From Paraglaciecola sp. MB-3u-78 (GTDB lineage Bacteria; Pseudomonadota; Gammaproteobacteria; Enterobacterales; Alteromonadaceae), in contig NZ_PJCF01000014.1 in NCBI RefSeq assembly GCF_002835935.1, positions 20,749 to 84,748 of the forward strand: 64,000 nt of DNA. Direction: 5' to 3'. A program made the translations under genes and the position numbers. The notes beneath the pieces are model-generated. The model was given only the letters and a program-made list of their open reading frames with translations, ran no database searches and was not told the DNA's origin. Numbering within the stretch: position 1 is the stretch's first letter; each line of letters starts with the position of its first letter. Positions 51,390-62,089 of this stretch are shown in pieces.

Positions 51390-53433
51390 GCTCGGTAATT
51401 ATATTCGCGGTGGTCAAACAACCAGTCACTATATTGCGTTGATCCAAGAAGTGACAATCAAGGTGATGGGGTTTTATTTCATACTGTTTGTAATCACAAC
51501 CTCTCTCTTCTTTTACTTCAACACGACTCAGTATGAACGTCATATTAGTACCTCTTATCTCATGAGTATCTTTCACTATGGTGTATTTAAAGACCCTGAT
51601 TACCGGTTAGATATAACGCATATAAATGGGCGAACCCAGCGCATAAATGCCGTGAGTATTTATAGTAATAAACGTGTGCATGCTTTATTTAGTAAAACTA
51701 AAACAGCGCTATATCAAAGCTTCTTCTATGCGTTTTTTGTTCCTTTGCCCCTTCTCTTCTTTTACTTGCGATTTGTACTGGGTCAGGGCTTGCACCAAAC
51801 GACCGATGAACATGTGCGAGGGGTGACGAAAAACACCCCCGAGCATGTTCAAAAATGCGTGGATGATATACGCAGAGAATACAAACATAAAAAGGCCGGT
51901 ATTAAGTTCTGTGGCTTTACGATCCCCGATGTATTTGAAACCCAAAATTTTTTGTTGGCAGGTGGCCCTGGCACCGGAAAATCGGGGCAAATACTTGAGA
52001 TGCTGGGGGACATACGAAAACAAAAGGGGCGGGCGATAATTTATGATCGCAGTGGTAATTTTGTCGAAAAATTATATCGTCCTGATAAAGATATTATTCT
52101 TAATCCTTTAGATGATCGGGGGGTTTATTGGGATATTTTTAGCGAATGTACAACTCAATATGAGTTTGATGAATTTGCTAGTGCATTTATCCCCGATGCA
52201 AAATCGAGCGATCCCTTTTGGACATTGGGGCCTCGTGCTGTTTTTTCTGCAATTTGCTACAAAGAAAGTAAGAAACCTCACCCATCAATTACCGAAATGG
52301 TTAACATTATTCTCCAGATGCCTCTCAACACAATGATGAAATATTGTAAGTTCACCGATGCGGCCAGTGTGCTATCAGAAGGTGCAGAAAAAACCGCAGC
52401 AGGTGTAAGAGCTAGTATGGCTGTTTATGTAAACTGCTTGCGCTTACTGCGTGAACGAAGTACTAAGCGTTTTTGCATCAGTGAGTGGGTAAAAAATGAT
52501 GACAACCAAGACTCTTTTGTGTTCATAACCAGCAACAAAGAAAATGAATCGGTACTTAGAAGTTTAATCACGGCATACATACATATAGCGACCAAATCTA
52601 TTCTTGGTATGACCGAAAATAAGACGCGGCGGATCTGGTGTTTCTATGATGAATTACCCACCTTGAAAAAGCTCGAAATTCTGCAATCCTCCCCAGCTGA
52701 AGCACGGAAATACGGCGGTTGTTTTGTGTTTGGTTTTCAATCTTATCCACAGATGGTTGATGTTTATGGCGAAAATGGAATGGCTTCGTTGGCTGGAGGC
52801 TGCGCGACCGCATTAATTACTAGGGCTAACGAACCAAAGTTTGCTAAGTGGTGTGCGGAGTACGCAGGGCAGAACGAAATCGCAAAGGCGTCAGAAAACT
52901 TAAGTTTTGGCCATAATGCTGTTCGCGATGCTGTCAATATGAGCAAAACAAGAAGCATGCAAGATGTCGTCATTCCTGCTGAATTTAGAGCACTACCAGA
53001 CTTTGAAGGTTACGTGATTTTCGGTCGTGGCGTGCCGGTCACGCGCATCAAATTACCATTTAAAGATACCCCTAAAATAGCAGAGCCTTTTGTGCCATGC
53101 GCAGACATTAGCGAGGTGGCCGTTCCAATCAGTGAAGATGATATGCATCACACTTCGTTGGAATCTGCTTTTGCCCCTCTCGATGAGAATGATATTTCTG
53201 TTATAGATAAGGCTCCTTTGTCAACGGATGGCACCTTTGGCGGTAATAAGAAAGTCGCGACTGGGGGCGGCGGGCAAGGCCTGCCTGACCAACAGAAAGC
53301 TAAGCCTGTTTTACCCTCTCTTGATCTCAATATGGCAACTCTCACCGCCAAACATGAAGCGTCACAACAGGAAGAGGACGTGATTAAACGCGATTTTGTC
53401 CAGAATGTTTTTGACCAAGAACAGGCACTCTAA
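51367..53433 (+). CDS. traD: Type IV coupling protein, TraD/TrwB type
   Basis: 688 residues. Two N-terminal membrane spans (about 38-53 and 118-135), Walker A AGGPGTGKSGQ near residue 200, then RAIIYDRSGNFVEKLY and Walker B RIWCFYDELPT near 420, with EARKYGGCFVFGFQSYPQMV following: the FtsK/VirD4 ATPase that brings the relaxase-DNA complex to the secretion channel. The last 120 residues are acidic and Gly-rich. Stop and relaxase start overlap (TAATG). Confidence 0.93.
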   Translation: MAIFQTGKLGNYIRGGQTTSHYIALIQEVTIKVMGFYFILFVITTSLFFYFNTTQYERHISTSYLMSIFHYGVFKDPDYRLDITHINGRTQRINAVSIYSNKRVHALFSKTKTALYQSFFYAFFVPLPLLFFYLRFVLGQGLHQTTDEHVRGVTKNTPEHVQKCVDDIRREYKHKKAGIKFCGFTIPDVFETQNFLLAGGPGTGKSGQILEMLGDIRKQKGRAIIYDRSGNFVEKLYRPDKDIILNPLDDRGVYWDIFSECTTQYEFDEFASAFIPDAKSSDPFWTLGPRAVFSAICYKESKKPHPSITEMVNIILQMPLNTMMKYCKFTDAASVLSEGAEKTAAGVRASMAVYVNCLRLLRERSTKRFCISEWVKNDDNQDSFVFITSNKENESVLRSLITAYIHIATKSILGMTENKTRRIWCFYDELPTLKKLEILQSSPAEARKYGGCFVFGFQSYPQMVDVYGENGMASLAGGCATALITRANEPKFAKWCAEYAGQNEIAKASENLSFGHNAVRDAVNMSKTRSMQDVVIPAEFRALPDFEGYVIFGRGVPVTRIKLPFKDTPKIAEPFVPCADISEVAVPISEDDMHHTSLESAFAPLDENDISVIDKAPLSTDGTFGGNKKVATGGGGQGLPDQQKAKPVLPSLDLNMATLTAKHEASQQEEDVIKRDFVQNVFDQEQAL

Positions 53434-56400
53434 TGCTCTCTAATATAAAAAAAATTTCGTCAGCAAAACAGGCCGGTAGTTATTATAAGAAAGCCGATTA
53501 CTATACAAAAGGCGAAGACATGGTAGACATTTCTTCTTCGTGGTTCGGTAAAGGTGCAGACGAACTTGGCCTTGAGGGATTGGTGGATCATAAGACGTTT
53601 GAAGCTATCATGGCTGGCGTTCTCCCAGATGGAACGATACTGGATCATCATAACCGTGTTATCGGATGGGATCTTACTTTCTCCGCGCCCAAATCGGCAT
53701 CAATATTGGCCTTGGTGGGTGGCGATAATCGACTGTTAGAAGCTCATTTTGACTCCGTTAAGGCCACCCTTAAATTCGCAGAGGAAGAGTTTGCCATTAC
53801 TCGCAAAACTGAGAATGGTGAGACCTTCATTGACAAGACATCAAACTATTTAGCCGCGCTTTTTACTCACACAACGTCCAGGGCTCTAGACCCAGCATTG
53901 CACACACATTCTGTCCTAATGAACATCACAAAGAACAGTGAAGATGAATGGCGTGCTATTGAGTCCAACCCTCTTTTTGATAACAGAATGTTGTTGGGCT
54001 TAGCCTACCAAAATGAGTTTGCCAGACGGGCGCGCGAGTTGGGCTACGAGCCGATACGGAATGATAGGACAGGGCAGTTCGATCTAGCAGAGGTTCCGCG
54101 TAACGTAATCGACGAATTTTCTCAACGTAGACGCACCATTACTGAAGCAGCAAATGAGCAGGGCGTGTCTTTGACTGATGCGAAAGGAATGGAACAAGTC
54201 ACGCTCAATACCAGAGCAACCAAGAAAAATATCCCTACAACAGACGTTGTTGCTAATTGGGATAAACGTATGAGTGAACTCGACTTCGACCCACAAAAAA
54301 TTATTGAGGACGCCAAGGAAAAATCTGCGCAATCAATACCTGAAAATAGTCAACTTGATCCACTCAATATAATTAAGTTAGCCATCGAAAATTTGTCATT
54401 TAAAGACAGTGTGTTTAGTCGTCAGAATCTCATCAAGGAAACCTTTCGATTTGATAAATTTTCCGTCGTCCTGGGAGATGTAGGAGAGCACATTGATACT
54501 TTAGTTTCTAATAATTCTCTTATAGAAACCCGTAAAGATGAATTGGGGCAGGAGCGTCAATTTGCTTATACTACTGCGGCCAGTGTTGACAGAGAAAGGG
54601 AAATTCTCGGACTTGTAAAATCCGGGGTGGGACAAGTTCAACCAATGGCGACCCACGAGCAAGTGGCTGACTTTATTGAGCGATATAATGCCAAGGCTCC
54701 TCATGCGTTAAATGACGAACAACAAGAGGCCTTAATTGGTTTGGCGACTAACGACGACCGTTTTTCCGGCTTGCAAGGCTTACCGGGAGTGGGTAAATCG
54801 ACCTTGATGCATGCATTCAATTCACTTTCGAATGAAAATGGTTTCAAGCTTGTGGGGATCGCACCTACTGGTACGGCCGCTCAAGAGCTTTATCAAAAAG
54901 CCAAAATGCACACCAGAACGATTGACAGTCTCTTGGAAATCGACAAGCACCGTGACAAGGAAGACTATCTATACGAACCTAATACAGTTTATCTGATCGA
55001 CGAATCCGGTATGGTTTCTGACCGACATACTGTGGCGTTAATGCGATTATCGACAATGTCGGGCAGTCGTATGAAAGATGCTGGCGACATCAACCAGATC
55101 CCTGCAATTGAGGCCGGCGCACCATTTGAACAAAAACAAAAGTTAGCTTATTCGTATGAAGTGATGCGAAATGTCCAGCGTCAAAAAGTCCCTATTTTAA
55201 AAAAAGCGGTTCTTGAAGCAATTGATAATACGATCACCGCGGCACTGCACACATTAAAATCAAGTCCAAACCCCAATATCGGCATATCAAACATCGAAAA
55301 TGAGAATGAGCGTGTTGAAGCGTCGGTTTCACATTATGAGCGACTTTTACAACAAGAGTTATCCCAGGGCGTTTCGTTAGCCGACGCTGTCAATGACAAG
55401 GTAAAAATGATCACGCCGTTAAATAAAACCAAAGACGAATTAAATAACGCAGTGAGAACTAAATTGCTTGAGCATGGGATAATCGACAAAACCGATACTG
55501 TATCGTTGCTCACACTTTTACCTAAAGGATTGAGCCCTACTGAACAACAGCAAGCGATAGGGCTACTTCCTTTTAAAGATACAGGTGAGCAAGCCTATGG
55601 GGACATAATTCGATTTCACGACGACATTAAAGACCTCGGTATTAAACAAGGTGAGTACTATCAAGTTAAGCAAGTGAAAAACACCCATGTCACTCTATTT
55701 AATGGCGAGCGTGGTTACCAGACTGATATTAATATGGCGGACCACAAAGACGATAATCTCATGACCGTTTTCAGTGCCTCCAGGAAGCAAATTGCTGTTG
55801 GAGAACAGCTTCGCTGGAAAGACACATACCAAACAACGGACATCCGCAACGGGCAATCGTTAGAAGTTCTGGCATTTGACAGGCAAAATAACACTTATGA
55901 TGTAAAAATTGATGATGGCCGCACAATCAGCTTGCCAAATGACCTCACTGGTTCACACACCAATTACAACTACGCTGTCACGCCACATGAAATTCAAGGG
56001 GCGTCAATAAAATACACTATCCCTTATTATGACCAGCAATCCAAAAGGCTTCAGACCAGGAATGGTCTGATTGTTACTTTGTCTCGGGGCGAGGAGGGAA
56101 CCTATTTATACACAGATAATTTTGAAAAAGTAGCGGCGAATGCTGATGCCCAAAAATTCACTAAAAGCTCCGCTCTTGATCACATTGGGCAGTCCGGTAG
56201 CTACAAAAATATAGGATCACCTACCTTTAAAACAGATGTACTAGAAGCAAAAGACGGAGTAGGTAAAGCGGTTGAACACCTATCTGCACAATTCTCCGCG
56301 TTCAATACCCACGAAATTATGCGCCATGCCATGCGCTTCTCAGGCCAGCAAACATTGCCCGTCAAGCAAGCAATAAACGAAATGATTAAAGCAAATGCGC

Positions 56401-58034
56401 TATTGCCTGTTCAAACTAATGATCAAAATCAAACCTACTACACAAGCCCAGCTATTGTTAAACAGGAAAAAGAACTGCGTGGATACCTAAAGAGCGGATC
56501 TAAGCCAATCACTATCAGTGAACATCAATTGTCCGCTACGACTACTGAGCTTGGGCTTTACGATGAAACCACAGACGCCTTGAAGCATATCTTTGGCAAC
56601 AATCATAAATTGTCGCTTGTTAATACGAAAGTAAATGCTGATGCTTCTTTGTTTACACACGCCATGCTTGATTTAGCTAAGTTCAATAAACTATCAGTTG
56701 CTTTGGTGTCACCTTCTAATCAAGTTCAGCACGCAGAGCGTCTTGGTCGTGATGTATTCACTCTCGCCCAATATGCCAAAAGTGATGAGAAGCATGACGT
56801 TGTTATCGTATTGGATGGGCATAATGCCTCAGCACAAGCATTCAACAGAATGTTGAGTAAATCGACAGACGAGAACAGTAAAGTGTTTGTCTTCGGACTG
56901 ACAGCGATTGCACAAAGCTTTGCCCACAAAGATGCCCTGAGTAATCTAGCAAAAAACGCGAAAAAAACACAGTACTTCGATCTCACTGGGAACCCTATCC
57001 GCGAGGTAGATATACTGTTATCACAAACTGAAGGTAAAATTCCAGACACCGTTAAAAAACAACTCGAGCGGGAGGCTTTAGTTGTTCAAAGTGAAGCCCA
57101 GCGCCATGAAAAAATAGTCCAGGACTATCTTAAAAAACCTGACACTAGCAACGTCATTAGTGCGTCTAAGGAAGGCGTGAAATCGATTACCAATAAAATT
57201 CGTGAAGAACTTAAAAAGCAGGGCAAGATCACAGAGGCAAAAAATTTAGATACGCTCACACCTGTCTTTTTATCTCCCCAACAAAAGCAAGTGGCTTCTG
57301 AATATAAAGTTGGCCAGATCATTCTGTTTAACCGTAATGGTGAGAAAAATGGATTTACTCGACAGGAGAGTTATGTGGTCGAGAAAGTCGACTCACAAAG
57401 TAACAACATCATTCTTAGATCCCCATCTGGCACTCACACTGTCAGTGTGCACGAATTGCACACAAATGGATTCTCAGTCGCAGCAGTAACGAAAACGGAA
57501 ATAGGGAAGGGGGAGAGAATACGGTTTGATACCGGTATCTTTGAGTTCAAAATACATCAAAATGCTACCGCTAAGGTCACGGACACGCATTCAAATAAAA
57601 ATACTCTATCAGTCGAACTAGACAGTGGGCGCAAGGTTGAATTGGACTTATCCGTGCGTGCTCACCAGTTTATCTCTCATGGGTATACGCAGAGCATGAA
57701 TAAATCGGCGAGTATGCCTATGAATCAACATGCCTTGATTGAGTTGGATGGCCGGTTTAAATCTGGGGCTAACGTGCAAAGTTTCTTAAAATCTTTATCT
57801 AACGCCAAACATTCCGTATCGCTATATGCTGACAAGCGATCGACTGTCAGTAATTATTTGTCACCATCGAAGGACGGCGAACGTAACATTGATGCTCTTT
57901 TGCACAGAGAGACACAGCGCAGTGCTGCACAAGCTAAAGCTCAAGAATCAACCCAAGAACATACCATGCAAAAACATCATCAAAACACTCAGCAAGAAAA
58001 TCAACATCAGCATATTCAGCAAAGGGAGAGATAG
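53433..58034 (+). CDS. traI: MobF relaxase-helicase, TraI/TrwC type
   Basis: 1533 residues. Relaxase domain 1-300: Tyr pairs at 17-18 and 23-24 (YYKKADYY), the metal His triad in FTHTTSRALDPALHTHSVL near 150, and FSAPKSASI. Helicase domain: Walker A GLPGVGKST near 448, GTAAQEL, YLIDESGMVS and a motif VI segment YAVTPHEIQG. A second, partial helicase-like repeat may lie from 1040 on. The C-terminus is Gln/His-rich and unstructured. It nicks oriT, stays bound to the 5' end and unwinds the strand sent to the recipient. Confidence 0.93.
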   Translation: MLSNIKKISSAKQAGSYYKKADYYTKGEDMVDISSSWFGKGADELGLEGLVDHKTFEAIMAGVLPDGTILDHHNRVIGWDLTFSAPKSASILALVGGDNRLLEAHFDSVKATLKFAEEEFAITRKTENGETFIDKTSNYLAALFTHTTSRALDPALHTHSVLMNITKNSEDEWRAIESNPLFDNRMLLGLAYQNEFARRARELGYEPIRNDRTGQFDLAEVPRNVIDEFSQRRRTITEAANEQGVSLTDAKGMEQVTLNTRATKKNIPTTDVVANWDKRMSELDFDPQKIIEDAKEKSAQSIPENSQLDPLNIIKLAIENLSFKDSVFSRQNLIKETFRFDKFSVVLGDVGEHIDTLVSNNSLIETRKDELGQERQFAYTTAASVDREREILGLVKSGVGQVQPMATHEQVADFIERYNAKAPHALNDEQQEALIGLATNDDRFSGLQGLPGVGKSTLMHAFNSLSNENGFKLVGIAPTGTAAQELYQKAKMHTRTIDSLLEIDKHRDKEDYLYEPNTVYLIDESGMVSDRHTVALMRLSTMSGSRMKDAGDINQIPAIEAGAPFEQKQKLAYSYEVMRNVQRQKVPILKKAVLEAIDNTITAALHTLKSSPNPNIGISNIENENERVEASVSHYERLLQQELSQGVSLADAVNDKVKMITPLNKTKDELNNAVRTKLLEHGIIDKTDTVSLLTLLPKGLSPTEQQQAIGLLPFKDTGEQAYGDIIRFHDDIKDLGIKQGEYYQVKQVKNTHVTLFNGERGYQTDINMADHKDDNLMTVFSASRKQIAVGEQLRWKDTYQTTDIRNGQSLEVLAFDRQNNTYDVKIDDGRTISLPNDLTGSHTNYNYAVTPHEIQGASIKYTIPYYDQQSKRLQTRNGLIVTLSRGEEGTYLYTDNFEKVAANADAQKFTKSSALDHIGQSGSYKNIGSPTFKTDVLEAKDGVGKAVEHLSAQFSAFNTHEIMRHAMRFSGQQTLPVKQAINEMIKANALLPVQTNDQNQTYYTSPAIVKQEKELRGYLKSGSKPITISEHQLSATTTELGLYDETTDALKHIFGNNHKLSLVNTKVNADASLFTHAMLDLAKFNKLSVALVSPSNQVQHAERLGRDVFTLAQYAKSDEKHDVVIVLDGHNASAQAFNRMLSKSTDENSKVFVFGLTAIAQSFAHKDALSNLAKNAKKTQYFDLTGNPIREVDILLSQTEGKIPDTVKKQLEREALVVQSEAQRHEKIVQDYLKKPDTSNVISASKEGVKSITNKIREELKKQGKITEAKNLDTLTPVFLSPQQKQVASEYKVGQIILFNRNGEKNGFTRQESYVVEKVDSQSNNIILRSPSGTHTVSVHELHTNGFSVAAVTKTEIGKGERIRFDTGIFEFKIHQNATAKVTDTHSNKNTLSVELDSGRKVELDLSVRAHQFISHGYTQSMNKSASMPMNQHALIELDGRFKSGANVQSFLKSLSNAKHSVSLYADKRSTVSNYLSPSKDGERNIDALLHRETQRSAAQAKAQESTQEHTMQKHHQNTQQENQHQHIQQRER

Positions 58035-58036
58035 CC

Positions 58037-58885
58037 ATGAACAATGGTTTTTCACTATTCAAATTATGCGCCGCTATCGTCTTTATTATCATAACGTTTC
58101 TACTCGTTATGGAGAGAAGTCATTTCAATAAAGCAGCAGAAGTGACCGGTATGGAAGATGTCATCGAGCAGACCAAAAAGGATTTAATAGATGCGACACA
58201 TACATTTAAGCTGAACGAAAAAAAGTATGAAACGAGCCTTGAAGAAGTATTCAAGCGTGAATACAGCGCTTACACGCTGTACATCTCGTGTTTACACCGT
58301 GGGCCTTTATACGGATTTATGAACCTTGGGAAAGACCTCGACAATCTCCCTAGAAAGGATAAATTTTCTGTTGATGCTCTTGTGCCGGCTAAGTGCAGAC
58401 AAACAAGCACATCTTCCTACAGCCGACAATATCATAGAGGCCACTTGTTCGCGGCCAATCACTTTGACAACGATGATAATCAAATGAGGGAGTCATTTTA
58501 CATGTCGAACGTTATACCACAGCACCAAGTGTCAAATATTGGTGCATGGAAGCGCACAGAGGTTATTACTGAATGCTACAGGGAGCATCATGCCATCTAT
58601 TTAGCCGCTGGTGTTCTCTACGGTACCGATCAATCCGATGACTTGTTCGTGCAAAGCCATGGTGTTGTAACGCCCACGGCCATGTGGAAATACATTCAAT
58701 TGGATAGTAATCAATACAGCGCTTGGATCATCCCAAACAACGAGCAGGCAGTTAAAGATAAACTTCCCTCTTTTGAAATATCAATTGAGGATCTTATGCG
58801 GATAGCCAACATCAAAATCATTCCCGATGCAACACGTGTACATCGTGTCCAATTACATGTCTTTAAAGGTTGTCACACCAGTTAA
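58037..58885 (+). CDS. Membrane-anchored DNA/RNA non-specific endonuclease (NUC1/NucA type)
   Basis: 282 residues. One N-terminal span (LCAAIVFIIITFLLV, residues 10-24) then a coiled stretch and a beta-beta-alpha-metal nuclease domain: YSRQYHRGHLFAANHFDND, where HRGH stands for the usual DRGH with the catalytic His, then MSNVIPQHQVSNIGAWKRTE, the Asn-metal helix segment. It starts 3 bp after the relaxase stop with the RBS inside the relaxase gene, so the two are co-expressed. Related nucleases are periplasmic; here the anchor places it on the outer face of the inner membrane. Its role in transfer is unknown. Confidence 0.88.
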   Translation: MNNGFSLFKLCAAIVFIIITFLLVMERSHFNKAAEVTGMEDVIEQTKKDLIDATHTFKLNEKKYETSLEEVFKREYSAYTLYISCLHRGPLYGFMNLGKDLDNLPRKDKFSVDALVPAKCRQTSTSSYSRQYHRGHLFAANHFDNDDNQMRESFYMSNVIPQHQVSNIGAWKRTEVITECYREHHAIYLAAGVLYGTDQSDDLFVQSHGVVTPTAMWKYIQLDSNQYSAWIIPNNEQAVKDKLPSFEISIEDLMRIANIKIIPDATRVHRVQLHVFKGCHTS

Positions 58886-58901
58886 CCACTAGGAGAGTAA
58901 T

Positions 58902-59321
58902 ATGAATACCACTAACACTAACACAACAAAACCACTCACGACTGCTCAGCAGAAGTCTGTTGCCACTGGTTTCTTATCGAATAAGCGCAAAGCAATAGGG
59001 TTGTTTAAAACAATGGATATGTCGCTATTATCAGCCCTCAACGAACAAATACGCGACATATTAAAATCTAAAGTTGAGGAAGCAGCCAATCTGGCCAGGA
59101 TAAAACTGCAAGAAAAGCAGGCTATTGATTCCGCTGTCGATAAAACAATGGCTCACCTCGAATCTCAAGGCCTTAAATTTAACAAAGAAGAATTGTCGCG
59201 CTTATTGTCTGACAAAGTGAAGCTCGGTAAAGCGCAAGTAATTAACCCCGAATTACAGATGAATAAACCATCTACAATCGTTGGTGCCGAAAATGAACTC
59301 ACAACCTCTCAGCAAGTCTGA
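58902..59321 (+). CDS. Hypothetical coiled-coil protein of the transfer operon
   Basis: 139 residues, good RBS (AGGAGAG). Strongly helical centre (MSLLSALNEQIRDILKSKVE, EAANLARIKLQEKQ) suggesting oligomerisation, with low-complexity ends. The arrangement recalls the N-terminal half of H-NS-like proteins, but no DNA-binding C-terminus is visible. The next gene starts inside it (29 bp overlap), so they are translationally linked. Confidence 0.65.
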   Translation: MNTTNTNTTKPLTTAQQKSVATGFLSNKRKAIGLFKTMDMSLLSALNEQIRDILKSKVEEAANLARIKLQEKQAIDSAVDKTMAHLESQGLKFNKEELSRLLSDKVKLGKAQVINPELQMNKPSTIVGAENELTTSQQV

Positions 59322-60762
59322 TCTCGTTAAGCGTATTAATTATCATAATACGTTTCAGGAAATAGCAAACACACTTCCCAGTCTTATTATGGAAAGAGCC
59401 AAAGATTTATCGGATGCTGAAGTTAAAACCATTAAAGAATTAAATGGGAACGTGTTGATTATGGCTGTTGCAATAACACGCTGTATACAATCACTTTATA
59501 AAGCGTTACCCGATTATTCTGAAATGCGAAACCTCAATCCGTCGAGTTATAGCACTTTTTTATATAATGCCCTGCAAGGCTTGATGACCGTGGATGAGCG
59601 TTTGTTAAAGCCGCCTTTAATACGACTGTTTGGCGAAGATATTCTTATTAATGACGTTATCAATGAGAAATACACTCTTTTCCCGTATATTAAAGTGTGC
59701 GGAAGTGCATTTTTAGCCGAGTGTAAAAAGCCAATTGCAGCTCATTGGGAGGGAGCAATTCGAAATGGATTTTTAAGTTTTATGCCATTCAAATCCAAAA
59801 ATGTTTCGTTCGATTTACATCAGCTTATCTTTCTTCCTATTCTTAAAACGCCCGGCACACCCCCTTTATCAAAGGATAAATGGCAGCTCTATTATTTAGC
59901 TGCAAAGCATTACTGTGTGCCAGTTGCGTGCACAGCAGAGAAGTCTGAAGATAGGTATAAGATATTTTATGAGGATGCTAATTGCTTGATCAGCAGCGCT
60001 AAAGCGGCTGTTACCCAACTAAAATACGACCTTAAATATCGACCCATTAAACAGAATGTTTCATCCACTTTATCTGCATGTCATATTGACGATATAACAA
60101 CTAATTTTGTCGCTAAGTTAGGGTTTAAGAAAGTCGAAATTAAAGGTGTAAATGATGCTGGTGTATCGTCTGCTTATGCGTGCCTTGAGGAAATAACCTC
60201 AAAGCTAGGAAAATTAGGCGCGTTGGTAAATAACAATACATCGGTGGTGATCTCCAATCTTCGCAAAGATTCAATGTATGAACGTGCTAATAATGCACTT
60301 GTGATCACGGATAACCCTCACTATCACGAGTGTAAAATCGGTTACATTTATGGCCAAGCGATGGATAGATTAATCGCATCAAAACTTTTTAAAAAAGGAA
60401 ACTATTTGGGAAGTGATTACTGGTTTTTGATAGAGGATGAGGACGCGACTCCTATAGAGCGCTCACTGATGCAGATGTACAATTCGATTACCTTTCAACA
60501 CTCACCACAATTTGTCTACTCAGCGAGTTTACTAGACGGCTTGTATGGAAAATTCTTCTTCCTTCATCCCGGTGAGATGTTTGCTCGCGCTGTCGCAAAA
60601 TTAGTTTCTATGGATAATGAATTACCTGGATTATCCCTGCCAGAAACGGGTAGCGCGGCTTTACTTTATCCAAACGCAGATGAGATCAATCTATTACAGA
60701 TGGCGGTCGGAAATGTAGAATCCAGTATGCCAACTGCTACGCAGGAAAAGCTCGATTTATAA
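59293..60762 (+). CDS. LPD1-like polyvalent-type protein with lost zinc protease site
   Basis: 489 residues from ATG 59293. Residues 1-240 form a domain I do not recognise. About 270-300 (NFVAKLGFKKVEIKGV ... AYACLEEITSKLGKLG) match the start of the LPD1 domain of polyvalent proteins, about 345-360 (IGYIYGQAMDRLIA) fall where the family has LAHEWGHALD, and about 424-435 (HPGEMFARAVAK) match its PEEMFARAFE segment. The HExxH zinc site is thus replaced by YIxxQ: a non-catalytic relative. Same operon as the relaxase; may be carried into the recipient. The assignment is from remembered motif patterns. Confidence 0.6.
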   Translation: MNSQPLSKSDLVKRINYHNTFQEIANTLPSLIMERAKDLSDAEVKTIKELNGNVLIMAVAITRCIQSLYKALPDYSEMRNLNPSSYSTFLYNALQGLMTVDERLLKPPLIRLFGEDILINDVINEKYTLFPYIKVCGSAFLAECKKPIAAHWEGAIRNGFLSFMPFKSKNVSFDLHQLIFLPILKTPGTPPLSKDKWQLYYLAAKHYCVPVACTAEKSEDRYKIFYEDANCLISSAKAAVTQLKYDLKYRPIKQNVSSTLSACHIDDITTNFVAKLGFKKVEIKGVNDAGVSSAYACLEEITSKLGKLGALVNNNTSVVISNLRKDSMYERANNALVITDNPHYHECKIGYIYGQAMDRLIASKLFKKGNYLGSDYWFLIEDEDATPIERSLMQMYNSITFQHSPQFVYSASLLDGLYGKFFFLHPGEMFARAVAKLVSMDNELPGLSLPETGSAALLYPNADEINLLQMAVGNVESSMPTATQEKLDL

Positions 60763-61183
60763 TCAAGTGAGGCATAAAACTGTGCAAGTGTATTCATGTT
60801 TGAAACTGAAACGTCTTGAAACCCGCGATTTATAATACCTAGACATTATCAAAACCTCGTAAAGTGAGAAACTGAGAAAAGGAAAAGCCATCTGTCGCCT
60901 GAGTGCCCAGACTGTGTAAAAACTATTGATGTTAAATTTGCTCGGTTAATATACGTGAGTGAGAATAAATTTAATTTATCTTACATGCGTCACAATGATA
61001 CTGGTTTGAGTTACATGCAGGCTTAATAGGGCAAGTGTGTTGCGATGCTGTTAAAAACGAGCCTTATTTTGTTTTGTGATTTGGACTATAAAGCTATAGA
61101 TGCCTGCAATATTTAATATTGTCATTCACTGTAAAGTATTACTGTAAGTTATAGGATCAACTAAATGTTGTGGAACACTAAAC
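60763..61183. other. Non-coding stretch
   Basis: Between the end of the transfer operon and the DUF6398 gene. No gene, repeat or clear terminator was seen. Confidence 0.45.
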
Positions 61184-61699
61184 ATGAGTAAAATGAAGCA
61201 GTCAGAAAATGTCCCAAAGGCGATGAAAGAAAAATACCAAGAGATTATTGAACTGACGAATGATTTCAGTGCAGAACATCTCAATGACGAATATGCTCAA
61301 CTTATTCGATATGCTGTAGCTGCGCTATGTAGAAAGCGTCCTTCGCCTTTAGCTACTGGCAGAGTGAATACATGGGCATGTGGGATAGTGCATGCTATTG
61401 GTATGGCGAATTATTTGTTTGATCAAAGTCAAACGCCTCACATAGGAGCATCCGACTTATATAATATCTTTGGGGTTGGACACAGCACAGGACAAGGAAA
61501 GTCAAAGCAAGTCCGCAATGTATTGAAAATATCTCAGTTAGATCACCATTGGTCTTTACCTAGTAAGATTGATCAAAATCCTATGACTTGGATGCTATCT
61601 GTAAATGGGATGGTGGTGGATGTTAGAAGCATGCCATTAGAGGTTCAAGAAATGGCTTTAGCGCAAGGTTTAATACCCTATATACCTAGCGAAGAGTAA
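61184..61699 (+). CDS. DUF6398 domain protein
   Basis: 171 residues. Segments CRKRPSPLATGRVNTWACGI, ANYLFDQSQ, STGQGKSKQVRNVLKI, HHWSLPS and NPMTWMLSVNGMVVDVRSMP are the conserved blocks of the DUF6398 family, found widely in bacteria with no known function. Stands alone with its own upstream region. Confidence 0.8.
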   Translation: MSKMKQSENVPKAMKEKYQEIIELTNDFSAEHLNDEYAQLIRYAVAALCRKRPSPLATGRVNTWACGIVHAIGMANYLFDQSQTPHIGASDLYNIFGVGHSTGQGKSKQVRNVLKISQLDHHWSLPSKIDQNPMTWMLSVNGMVVDVRSMPLEVQEMALAQGLIPYIPSEE

Positions 61700-62089
61700 A
61701 TATCAGGTGTAATAATAATGTGGTAGGCACTTCTAATTGTTTGTAAATTGAGCCGTAATGATCAACTACAATGTTAATCATTACCTTTCAACACAATTTT
61801 TTCTTTGTGGGTGGTTATGTTAAACACCTTTAGCCCTTCGATGTTGTTGTTGATACGAGATTAAAAATTCACGCACAATATGAACGTCGCGCTGCTGCGA
61901 ACTCTCTTTGGGTATGGTCCAGAAGGACCCATTAAATCACCTGTATATTGCTGGCGCTAGGCTCAGTGCTTTAGTCTGCTTTCAAATGTAAAGCGGAAGA
62001 GTCACCGACAAAGAGCAGCTTAAAATATCAAGTTTGCGGTTTCTCATTTTCTGGCTAAAATTTAACCGGCAAGTGATTAATCGAACGGA
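61700..62089. other. Non-coding stretch
   Basis: No gene or notable structure seen. Confidence 0.4.

Noticed and set aside
58902..59321. H-NS-like nucleoid protein
   Set aside because: Only a loose likeness in the coiled-coil half; the conserved H-NS DNA-binding C-terminal motif is absent.
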